From JBCCFW01 sp039029535 (GTDB lineage: Bacteria; Acidobacteriota; JBCCFW01): DNA of 64,000 bases. The stretch spans positions 1 to 64,000 of the forward strand of contig JBCCFW010000021.1 of the NCBI GenBank assembly GCA_039029535.1. The letters are read 5' to 3'. A program made the translations under genes and the position numbers. Below, piece after piece: positions 16,671-24,120 of the stretch (position 1 is its first letter; the number at the start of each line of letters is the position of its first letter). The notes under the pieces are model-generated. The model saw nothing but the letters and a program-made list of their open reading frames with translations. It did no database searches and was not told the DNA's origin.

Positions 16671-18629
16671 ATGAGCACCGCCGACCGTCAGGAATTCCAG
16701 GCCGAAGTCCAGCAGCTCCTGGACCTCGTCGTCCACTCGCTGTACTCCGACAAGGACGTCTTCCTCCGCGAGCTGATCTCCAACGCCGCGGACGCCCTCG
16801 ACAAGCGTCGCTTCGAGTCGCTTCAAGACGAGTCCTTGCAGGCCGAGGAGCTGGCCATCCACCTCCGCGTCGACGGGGATGCCCGCACGCTCGTCATCGA
16901 GGACAGCGGCGTGGGCATGAGCCGCGACGAGCTCGTGTCGGACCTGGGCACCATCGCCCGCTCGGGCACTCGCGCCTTCCTCGACGCCCTGGCCGAGAAG
17001 AAGTCGAGCACGGCTCCCGACCTCATCGGTCAGTTCGGCGTGGGCTTCTACTCCTCGTTCATGGTGGCTGAAGAAGTTCAAGTCCTCACGCGCCGGGTCG
17101 GTGAGGACACGGCTCACCTCTGGGTCAGCGATGGACGCAACGGCTACACCATCGAGACGGCCGAGCGTGACGACGCCGGCACGACGATCACGCTGAGGCT
17201 CAAGGAGGCCGACACCGACAACGGCCTCCAGGACTACTCCGACCCGCAGGTGCTCCGCGGCATCGTCCGCCGTTGGTCCGACTTCGTCACGCACCCCATC
17301 CTCCTCGAGAAGCCGCCGGCCGAGACGAAGGCCGACGACGAGTCCGCGGAGACCGAGTCCGAGGAGCAGGACGTCCCGACCGAGACCACCGAGCGGCTCA
17401 ACTCCGGCAAGGCCCCGTGGACGCGACCGGCCGACGAGATCACCGAGGAAGAGCACGCCGAGTTCTACAAGCACGTCTCCCACGACTGGGCCGACCCGCT
17501 GCTTCCCGTCCCGGTGAAGATCGAGGGTCAGGTCGAGGCCCGCGCGCTGCTCTACATCCCCTCCAAGGCGCCGATGGATCTCTTCTGGCGCGAGGGAGCA
17601 CGACGGGGCGTGCAGCTCCACGTGCGTCGCATCTTCATCATGGACGACTGCGAGGAGCTGCTCCCCGACTGGCTCCGCTTCGTGCGTGGCGTGGTCGATG
17701 CCGAGGATCTCTCGCTCAACGTCTCCCGCGAGATCCTCCAGAAGGATCGGCAGGTCCGAGCGATCAGCAAGTTCCTCGTCAAGAAGGTGCTGTCGGCGCT
17801 CGAGCAGCTCCAGAAGGACGACCGCGAGAAGTACCTCGGATTCTGGAGAGAGTTCGGCAACGTCCTCAAGGAAGGCCTGCTCGTGCCCGGCGAGCATCAG
17901 CAGCGCCTGCTCGGTCTCTGCCTCTTCGAGTCGACGGCCAGCGAGGACGGGCTCACCACTCTCGCCGAGTACCACGAGCGCAAGAAGGACGACCAAGACG
18001 CCATCTACCACGCCACCGGCAGCTCCCGTGAGGCGCTGCTCCGCTCGCCGCATCTCGAGGCCTTCCTCGATCGCGAGCTGGAGGTGCTCCTGCTCATCGA
18101 CTCCGTCGACGAGCTCTGGGCTCCGACCGCCCCCGAGCACGAAGGACTCCCCTGGAAGAGCGTCGGCAAGGGTGAGGTCGAGCTGGGCTCGGACGAGGAG
18201 AAGGCCGAGAAGAAGAAGGAACGCGAGGAGAAGACCGAGGAGCTCGGCGACTTGCTCGGCTTCTTGAAGGGCAAGCTCGACGGCAAGGTGAAGGACGTCA
18301 GCCTCTCCGCCCGCCTGTCGAGCTCACCGGCCTGCCTCGTCGCAGGCGAGCACGACCCGACCCCGGCGATGGAGGAGATGATGCGTCGCATGGGCCAGGA
18401 AGGTCCGAAGGTCCAGCGCACGCTCGAGCTCAACGCCGATCACCCGCTGGTCGCGACGCTTCAGTCCCTGCACGCCGAGAGCCCGGACGACGAGCTGCTC
18501 GCGCAGGCGGCGGAGGTCCTGCACGGTCAGGCCTTGCTCGCCGAAGGCGGCGCGCCAGAGGACCCGGCAGCCTTCTCGAAGCTGCTCACCGAGCTCATGC
18601 AGCGGGCGCTGGGCGCTGGCTCGAAGTAG
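16671..18629 (+). CDS. htpG: Hsp90-family chaperone HtpG
   Basis: A 652-residue ATP-dependent cytosolic chaperone. The GHKL ATPase domain shows ELISNAADALDK (metal-binding Asn), DSGVGM, GTIARSGT and IGQFGVGFYSSFMVA within residues about 25-135. The middle domain has LYIPSKAPMDLF and LNVSREILQ. The C-terminal dimer domain has the family LNADHPLV segment. ATG 16671 follows a GGGAGG site; the frame runs open further upstream but without homology. At 652 residues it is longer than the common 620-635, mainly because of an acidic stretch at about residues 218-250 between N-terminal and middle domains. It is apparently monocistronic. Confidence 0.96.
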   Translation: MSTADRQEFQAEVQQLLDLVVHSLYSDKDVFLRELISNAADALDKRRFESLQDESLQAEELAIHLRVDGDARTLVIEDSGVGMSRDELVSDLGTIARSGTRAFLDALAEKKSSTAPDLIGQFGVGFYSSFMVAEEVQVLTRRVGEDTAHLWVSDGRNGYTIETAERDDAGTTITLRLKEADTDNGLQDYSDPQVLRGIVRRWSDFVTHPILLEKPPAETKADDESAETESEEQDVPTETTERLNSGKAPWTRPADEITEEEHAEFYKHVSHDWADPLLPVPVKIEGQVEARALLYIPSKAPMDLFWREGARRGVQLHVRRIFIMDDCEELLPDWLRFVRGVVDAEDLSLNVSREILQKDRQVRAISKFLVKKVLSALEQLQKDDREKYLGFWREFGNVLKEGLLVPGEHQQRLLGLCLFESTASEDGLTTLAEYHERKKDDQDAIYHATGSSREALLRSPHLEAFLDRELEVLLLIDSVDELWAPTAPEHEGLPWKSVGKGEVELGSDEEKAEKKKEREEKTEELGDLLGFLKGKLDGKVKDVSLSARLSSSPACLVAGEHDPTPAMEEMMRRMGQEGPKVQRTLELNADHPLVATLQSLHAESPDDELLAQAAEVLHGQALLAEGGAPEDPAAFSKLLTELMQRALGAGSK

Positions 18630-18715
18630 CCGGTGTCGCAGATCGTCCGGGCGCCCCGACAGGTGTCACGGAAGCGCGACGATTTGCCCCCACAATGAAC
18701 GCTGGCGTTCAGCTT

Positions 18716-18776
18716 GAGACGTTCGAATTCGGGCGTCTCATGCTACTGGCATCCCTCTTGCGATGTCTCCCGAGAC
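18716..18776 (+). promoter_or_regulatory. Inverted GAGAC/GTCTC boxes upstream of Uma2 gene
   Basis: GAGACG (18716-18721) faces CGTCTC (18734-18739) across a loop containing TTCGAA, and a second pair GTCTC/GAGAC (18765-18769, 18772-18776) follows. The boxes lie 60-120 bases before ATG 18837. They could be an operator or RNA hairpins; no promoter boxes were convincing. Confidence 0.3.
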
Positions 18777-18836
18777 GGGCCGTGCGCCCAACAGTCGAGG
18801 GAGATACGCTGTGCCAAGTCATCAGAGGGAGACACC

Positions 18837-19370
18837 ATGTCCAGCCAGCCAGTTCACGTGCTCACTTACCAAGACTTCACGACCTTCCCGGACGACGGTC
18901 TCCACGAGATCGTCGATGGGGCCCTGTTCGTGAAGGGCGTGCCGAGCCTCCGTCACCAGAAGGTGTCGGGAGAGCTCTTCCTTCAGCTCCGTGAGCAGGT
19001 CACGCAGCCCGGCCGGGGCGAGGTCTACTACTCGCCGGTGGGCGTCGAGCTCTCCCCTCACGACATCGTCCAGCCCGATCTCGTGGTCGTTCTCGACCGA
19101 TCGGTGCTCGTCGGGAGCCACGTCCGGGGCACGCCCGAGCTCGTGGTGGAGATCCTGTCGCCGTCCAACCGACGGCACGATCTAGAGACCAAGCACGAGC
19201 TCTACGAGCGCAGCGGTGTCGGTGAGCACTGGGTCCTCGACGCGGAAGGCCGTGCGCTGACCCAGCACGTCCTCGAGGGTGGGCGCTACCGCTGCACGGG
19301 TGACCACCGGGAGCACGTGAGCTCCGTGGCCGTGGACGGTCTCGACGTGGATCTCAGTCGCGTCTGGTGA
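18837..19370 (+). CDS. Uma2 family (DUF820) PD-(D/E)xK nuclease-fold protein
   Basis: A 177-residue protein. The Uma2 pattern is complete: YQDFTTFPDDGLHEIVDG near residues 10-27, IVQPDLVVVL near 75-84 (active-site Asp), PELVVEILSPSNRRHDLETK near 96-115 (Glu and Lys), then YERSGVGEHWVLD. The family has a restriction-nuclease-like fold; its substrates are unknown, although genomes of Cyanobacteria and others carry many copies. ATG 18837 with an AGAGGGAG site is preferred over the longer frame from 18714, which lacks homology. Its stop lies inside the end of the opposing membrane gene (17-base tail-to-tail overlap). Confidence 0.88.
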   Translation: MSSQPVHVLTYQDFTTFPDDGLHEIVDGALFVKGVPSLRHQKVSGELFLQLREQVTQPGRGEVYYSPVGVELSPHDIVQPDLVVVLDRSVLVGSHVRGTPELVVEILSPSNRRHDLETKHELYERSGVGEHWVLDAEGRALTQHVLEGGRYRCTGDHREHVSSVAVDGLDVDLSRVW

Positions 19371-20469
19371 GTCCGAGCGTCTCGGCCAGGCCGGGGTTGC
19401 CTTCGCGTCGCCAGATGAAGCCGTCGAGCAGGTAGTGCGTGAGCTGCGGCATCACCAGCAGCGGCACGATGAGGCTCGTCACGCCGCTCGAGAGCAGCAC
19501 CTCCGGTCCCGCGAACAGGCCGCCGTGCTCGTGCCACACGAGGCGATCCCAGGCCCACTCCTCCACGTAGGCGACGGCGACCAGCGGTAGCAGGAAGAGC
19601 CACCACCCGCTCGGCTTGAACACCGAGGCTCGCCAACCGCCTGACGAGACGAAGCGCCCCTTGCCGTACACCCACGTCAGCGCCAGGTACGGGATGCCGT
19701 GGATGAGGACGTTGGTGACCGTGAAGGCATAGTCGGAGTCGAACACCACGATCCCGACGAACCACGCGAGCCAGGTCGTGACGATGACCAGCGCCTTGCC
19801 CGCGCTCACCGGTCGTCCGGTCCACCACTGCCAGATCTCGTGCCCGGCCCACGCGACCATGATGACGACGTGCACCGGGAGCAGGACCGTGGCGGCCGCC
19901 GTCGGGATCCCCGGTAGGAAGTCGCCGTCGAGGAACCACGAGAACTCCCGGGGCAAGTGCGCGTGCCACCAGAGCAGCGGGTACAGGGTCGAGGAGTAGA
20001 TCGCCGCGTCGTCGAGCACGCGACCGAGTCGAGACGGCGGCGCACCGAGACGGCGACGGTAGAGGGCGACCCAGCCGTACTGCTGTCGCACGAAGTGGTA
20101 CACCGCCATGTAGGCGAGCACTCGCCAGAACCAACCGGAGGAGGCCGAGTGCAGCACGACACCCGCCACCCAGCCGAGCAGCGGGACACCGATGTAGAGC
20201 GCGGGTCGTCGCGCGAGCTCCTGCGGGTCGAGGTAGACACGCCAGGCCGTCGACCAGACGTGCGCGACGTCGACGGCCAGCACGGTCGCCACCCAGGTCC
20301 ACGCGGGGAGCGTCTCGTCGAGCAGCCCGGTGGCCGCGCCCCACCCCAGCAGCAGGAACGACAGCAGCGCCGAGCCACCGAAGACCAGGAGGTCGAGCCG
20401 CGCCGAGAAGAGCCACGGGCTCCCCGCGCGCCTCGACGCGCCCGCCAAGGGCGCGGTCAGCTCAGCCAC
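19354..20469 (-). CDS. Histidine-rich polytopic membrane protein
   Basis: A 371-residue protein with about eight or nine hydrophobic segments from residue 22 to 345. Histidines and neighbouring polar residues recur at membrane boundaries: VDVAHVW, YMAVYHFVRQQYGW, LLWWHAHLPREF, NVLIHGIPY, PQLTHYLLDGFIWR. Such spacing is seen in membrane di-metal oxygenases and desaturase-like proteins, but I do not recognise the family and this is only a suggestion. GTG 20469 is inside the end of the FAD gene (13-base overlap), so it is the last gene of the AdoMet-decarboxylase to membrane-protein run. It overlaps the Uma2 gene end on the other strand. Confidence 0.7.
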   Translation of the reverse strand: MAELTAPLAGASRRAGSPWLFSARLDLLVFGGSALLSFLLLGWGAATGLLDETLPAWTWVATVLAVDVAHVWSTAWRVYLDPQELARRPALYIGVPLLGWVAGVVLHSASSGWFWRVLAYMAVYHFVRQQYGWVALYRRRLGAPPSRLGRVLDDAAIYSSTLYPLLWWHAHLPREFSWFLDGDFLPGIPTAAATVLLPVHVVIMVAWAGHEIWQWWTGRPVSAGKALVIVTTWLAWFVGIVVFDSDYAFTVTNVLIHGIPYLALTWVYGKGRFVSSGGWRASVFKPSGWWLFLLPLVAVAYVEEWAWDRLVWHEHGGLFAGPEVLLSSGVTSLIVPLLVMPQLTHYLLDGFIWRREGNPGLAETLGLTRRD

Positions 20470-22103
20470 GACTCGAACCCGACTCCCCGCTGACCCAGGA
20501 CTGCTTCGGCTGCGTGAATCCCCCAGTACTGCGCCTCTTCGAAGAGCGGCAGGCCCGACAGCTCCGCGTGCGCGAAGTGGACGCGCCCCAGGGGCTCCGA
20601 GGCTCGACGCAGGGCTTCGCTGAAGAGGAAGCCAGGCGAGGGTCGCACCATCGCGTGACCGTGGACGCGGACGTCGACCCGCTCGATGAGCTCGGGCAGC
20701 TCCGGATGCGCCTGACTCAAGTCGGCGACGATCTCGTGGACCCACTCGTCCCAGGTTCGGTCGTGAAGCTGTCGTCGCGTCGTGACCGGGTCGTCGGTGG
20801 GGAACGGGCGGTAGTAGGTCCACACCGTCGGCCCGTGATCGCTGCCGAGCTGATGCGTCGCGCTGACGTAACCGAGCGAGGGGCTGTCGAAGAGGACGTT
20901 GTCCCAACACTCCGGGTAGCCGTCCGGGAACGGTCGGTCGCTCAGGGTCAGGTTCGCGACCACCCAGGAGCCGTGCTCGAAGGCGGACAGGAACGACGGT
21001 GGCTGACCTTGCCAGGGCACGAGGAGCCTCGACAGCACGAAGCGAGGCGCGGCGACGATGACCTGCTGGGCGCGGTAGCCCTTCATCTCGTCGCGCGCGA
21101 CGTCGAGCACGTCGACCTCGACACCCTCCTCACCCGGGTCGATGCGCAGGGCGGCGTGTCCCAACGCGAGCCGATCGCCGACCCCTTCCGCCATGTGCGC
21201 GACCAGCCGCCCGTTGCCCTCGGGCCAGGTGAGGACCTCCGGCTGCTCGCCCGTGTCGGCGTTCATCCGCGACGCGTGGTAGTGGATGCCGGCCCAAGCC
21301 GAGGTCTGCTCGAGGCTCGTGCCGTAGTCGTCCCGACAGCCGTACTCCACCCACCAGCGCACGCGCTCGGAGCGAATGCCGACACGGTCGAGATGCTGTG
21401 CCATGGAGAGGGTGTCGAGCTCCCTCACGATCGGCGCGTCCGAGCCGAGAGCGCGCGGGATGACGAAGGCCGGTCGACCTCGCTCGTCACGCCAGGCGGC
21501 CCAGCGACGGACGTCCTGGCGGAAGAGCTCGCGCTGCTCGCGGTCCTCCTCCGTCTCACCGACCGACGGGAAGAGCCCCTCGATCCACGCGCCTCCCTGG
21601 AAGAGCCGCTCTTGAGGCGCCCGACACAGGACCTCCTCGGCCCAGAGCGGTCGACCCTCATCGTCGCGGCCCTCCATCGCACCGACCTCGTCGAGCAGGG
21701 TGACCAGCGGACGGTTGGCCACGGGCGGGACCGGCACGTAGTGGCCACCCCAGGGGTAGGCCGTCACGGGTCCCTTCCCCGACGACGACGTGCCTCCCGG
21801 CGTCGAGCCCAACTCGAGGACACGGTAGTCGCGGAGGCCCGCATGGTCGCAAGCCCAGGCAGCCGACAGGCCGGCCACGCCGGCACCGAGGATCAGGAGC
21901 TCCGCCGACTCGAACGACTCCGGGCGGCCGAACCCACCGTCGCGCAGCCGATGTCCGACCCCGCGGTGATCGTCGACGAGCGAGCCGACCAGGGTGGCTG
22001 AGCCACGACGCGGCCTGCCCGGCGAGCAGGCCACGACCCCGAGCCCCATCAACCCTGCCAGCAACTCGCGTCGCGACAGCGAGCAGGACCCGGGCTCGCT
22101 CAC
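20457..22103 (-). CDS. Exported FAD-dependent amine-oxidase-fold oxidoreductase
   Basis: A 548-residue protein. The N-terminus has a twin-arginine type start (LSRRELLAGLMGLG) running into a lipobox-like GVVAC, so it is probably exported folded and perhaps lipid-anchored. The FAD motif LILGAGVAGLSAAWA lies near residues 69-83, followed by RVLELGSTPGGTSSSG. The middle contains CRDDYGTSLEQTSAWAG and a C-terminal WGIHAAEAVL segment. Its fold is that of flavin amine oxidases and phytoene desaturases. Located between the spermidine-synthase-like gene (four-base ATGA overlap) and the membrane protein gene, it may oxidise an amine or aminopropyl product outside the cytoplasm; the substrate is unknown. 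Confidence 0.8.
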   Translation of the reverse strand: MSEPGSCSLSRRELLAGLMGLGVVACSPGRPRRGSATLVGSLVDDHRGVGHRLRDGGFGRPESFESAELLILGAGVAGLSAAWACDHAGLRDYRVLELGSTPGGTSSSGKGPVTAYPWGGHYVPVPPVANRPLVTLLDEVGAMEGRDDEGRPLWAEEVLCRAPQERLFQGGAWIEGLFPSVGETEEDREQRELFRQDVRRWAAWRDERGRPAFVIPRALGSDAPIVRELDTLSMAQHLDRVGIRSERVRWWVEYGCRDDYGTSLEQTSAWAGIHYHASRMNADTGEQPEVLTWPEGNGRLVAHMAEGVGDRLALGHAALRIDPGEEGVEVDVLDVARDEMKGYRAQQVIVAAPRFVLSRLLVPWQGQPPSFLSAFEHGSWVVANLTLSDRPFPDGYPECWDNVLFDSPSLGYVSATHQLGSDHGPTVWTYYRPFPTDDPVTTRRQLHDRTWDEWVHEIVADLSQAHPELPELIERVDVRVHGHAMVRPSPGFLFSEALRRASEPLGRVHFAHAELSGLPLFEEAQYWGIHAAEAVLGQRGVGFESWLS

Positions 22104-23689
22104 CCCAGGGACTCCCAGTCGTCGGTGTAGTAGCGCACGAGGAGCTGATCGTTGAGCCGGTTGACGTCGACCGGCACCGGCGCGAGGTCGGGGCCGAACA
22201 CGAACAGGCTCGGCAAGGTGTCACCGTCGAGGAAGCGGAGCCCGTCGGGCAGCGGACGACGTCGCGTCATCGGATCCGCCTCGCCGGACTTCAGGGCCAG
22301 CGAGAAGCCCCACTCGCCGAAGGACGGCACCGCTGCGTGGAAGGGATGGACACCGAAACCGGCCGACTCGAGCGTCTCCTGAATGCACCAGAAGGACCGA
22401 CGGGCGAAGAGCGGCGAGGTGCACTGGATGGCGGCACCTCCGGCCGGGTCGAGCCTCTTCTCGAGCTGACGATAGAAGCGACGCGTGTAGAGCTTGCCGA
22501 GCGAGAAGCTCGACGGGTCGGGGAAGTCGACGATCGCCGCGTCGAAGAGGCTCTTCTCTTCCGCGATCCAGGTGAACGCGTCGGCGTTGATGACGGTGAC
22601 CCGCGGAGAGTGCAGGGCGTCCTCGTTGAGTCGTCTCAGCAGCAGGTTCTGTCGGGCGAGCTCGGTGATGGCGGGATCGAGATCGACCAGCACGATCTCC
22701 TCCACCTCGTCGTAGCGGAGGATCTCGCGCACCGCGAGACCGTCACCGCCGCCGAGCACCAGCACCCGCCTGATGCGAGGCAGGTTCCCCAACAAGGGAT
22801 GCACCAGCGCCTCGTGATAGCGGTACTCGTCGACCGACGCGAACTGCAGGTTGCCGTTGAGGAAGAGCGAGAAGCGCGGACCCGCCTGCGTCATGACGAT
22901 GCGCTGGTAGCGACTGGTCTGCGCGTGGACGATGGTGTCGTCGTGGAGCTGGTCCTCCGCCAGCGTCGTCATCCGGCCCGCCTGCGAGTAGGCCAGGGTC
23001 AGCAACACGATCACCGCCACCGCCCGGACTCGCAGGAAGCTCGCATCCCGCAACGCGGGCAGCAGCCAAGTCGACCACAGGCCGACCAGCGCGTTGGCCA
23101 GGCCGAACAGCAGCGAGGTGCGGATCAGGCCGAGGTGCGGCACGAACAGGAGCGGGAAGAGCAGCGAGGCGACCAGCGCTCCGAGGTAGTCGAAGGTCAG
23201 CACCTGTGCCACGAGATCGCGGAACTTCACCGCCTTCTCGAGGATGCGCAAGATGAGCGGGATCTCGAGCCCGACCAGGATCCCGATGAGCGCCACCAGC
23301 CCATAGAGCCACAGCCGGAAGGCGCCGGGCCAGTTGCCGAAGACCAGGAAGAGCAGCGGCGCGGAGCAGCCGCCGATGAGCCCCACCGCCAGCTCGATCT
23401 CGACGAAGCGATGCGAGAGACGTCGCTGGATGAACTTCGACAGGTACGAGCCGACCCCGAGCGCGCTCAGGTAGCAGCCGATGACCGTCGAGAACTGGGT
23501 GATCGAGTCACCCAACACGTAGGACGCGAGCGTCCCAGCCACCAGCTCGTACGTGAGCCCGCAGGTCGCGATGACCAGGACGGTCGCGTAGAGCAGCGGC
23601 GAGCGAAGGGGCGGCTCGGCCTCGGGCGTCGCGAGCCCGGGAGGGGGCTCGACCACGCCCTCGTCGTCAACCTCCGATGGCTGCGGCAA
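22100..23689 (-). CDS. Membrane-fused spermidine-synthase-like protein
   Basis: A 529-residue two-part protein. Residues about 30-245 contain about seven transmembrane segments. Residues about 260-480 are a polyamine aminopropyltransferase-type Rossmann domain: SLFLNGNLQFASVDEYRYHE, VLVLGGGDGLAVREILRY, LVDLDPAITELA, DAFTWI and VDFPDPSSFSLGKLY. The family transfers an aminopropyl group from decarboxylated AdoMet to an amine. The gene order here, with AdoMet decarboxylase in the same run, supports that cofactor. The membrane half suggests the acceptor is in or at the membrane. It overlaps the DUF350 gene by 23 bases and the FAD gene by four. Confidence 0.85.
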   Translation of the reverse strand: MPQPSEVDDEGVVEPPPGLATPEAEPPLRSPLLYATVLVIATCGLTYELVAGTLASYVLGDSITQFSTVIGCYLSALGVGSYLSKFIQRRLSHRFVEIELAVGLIGGCSAPLLFLVFGNWPGAFRLWLYGLVALIGILVGLEIPLILRILEKAVKFRDLVAQVLTFDYLGALVASLLFPLLFVPHLGLIRTSLLFGLANALVGLWSTWLLPALRDASFLRVRAVAVIVLLTLAYSQAGRMTTLAEDQLHDDTIVHAQTSRYQRIVMTQAGPRFSLFLNGNLQFASVDEYRYHEALVHPLLGNLPRIRRVLVLGGGDGLAVREILRYDEVEEIVLVDLDPAITELARQNLLLRRLNEDALHSPRVTVINADAFTWIAEEKSLFDAAIVDFPDPSSFSLGKLYTRRFYRQLEKRLDPAGGAAIQCTSPLFARRSFWCIQETLESAGFGVHPFHAAVPSFGEWGFSLALKSGEADPMTRRRPLPDGLRFLDGDTLPSLFVFGPDLAPVPVDVNRLNDQLLVRYYTDDWESLG

Positions 23690-23888
23690 CGATGATGCTC
23701 AACGCGATCAGGAAGCCCGCGAGGATGACCCCGAGAGCGGTGTTGTGGTCGTCCTCGATCTCCTTGCGAATGGAGAACGGGAGGATGAGCTCGACCACCC
23801 AGAACAGGCCACAGAGAGTCACCGCCCCGACCACCGCGTAGAGCACCGAGGCGGCCAGGGGGCCGGCGTGTTGCGCCAAGAAGTCCAT
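23667..23888 (-). CDS. DUF350 small membrane protein
   Basis: A 73-residue protein with two hydrophobic segments (about 8-30 and 50-72) separated by the charged stretch SIRKEIEDDHNTA, which is the DUF350 signature. It equals one repeat of the four-helix DUF350 protein YjfL of Escherichia coli, whose operon includes a PspA homologue and a glutathionylspermidine-synthase-like protein. ATG 23888 shares its A with the stop of the preceding gene (TGATG). The function is unknown, but the recurring association with polyamine enzymes is informative. Confidence 0.85.
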   Translation of the reverse strand: MDFLAQHAGPLAASVLYAVVGAVTLCGLFWVVELILPFSIRKEIEDDHNTALGVILAGFLIALSIIVAAAIGG

Positions 23889-24097
23889 CACTTGCCTCCG
23901 CGATAGCCACTGCTGTAGTACGCGCCGTGACCACCACCACTGGACCGCACGGGTGCGGGTCGTGCCGTCACCACGTTGGGTCCCTTCAGGGTATTCGGCT
24001 CGAACGATCCGCCCAAGCCCATCCAGTCGGACAAGCCGTGAACGGAGACCACGCCGAGACACAGCCACCGGAACAGGTTCTTGCCCTTCTTCACCAT
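23888..24097 (-). CDS. Small Gly/Tyr-rich tail protein of the DUF350 cluster
   Basis: A 69-residue protein I do not recognise. The first 25 residues are basic then moderately hydrophobic (NLFRWLCLGVVSVHGL), possibly an uncleaved signal or one membrane segment. The rest is polar and ends in a Gly/Ser/Tyr-rich tail (SSGGGHGAYYSSGYRGGK). It lies between DUF4178 (23-base gap) and DUF350 (one-base overlap), in the same direction, so it is a real coupled gene despite its size. Confidence 0.7.
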   Translation of the reverse strand: MVKKGKNLFRWLCLGVVSVHGLSDWMGLGGSFEPNTLKGPNVVTARPAPVRSSGGGHGAYYSSGYRGGK

Positions 24098-24120
24098 CGT
24101 CGTCCTCTCACCATCGGGCG

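Noticed and set aside
18716..18740. Possible tRNA T-arm (GTTCGAATTC with flanking complementary bases)
   Set aside because: No acceptor, D or anticodon stem could be built around it; better seen as an inverted repeat.
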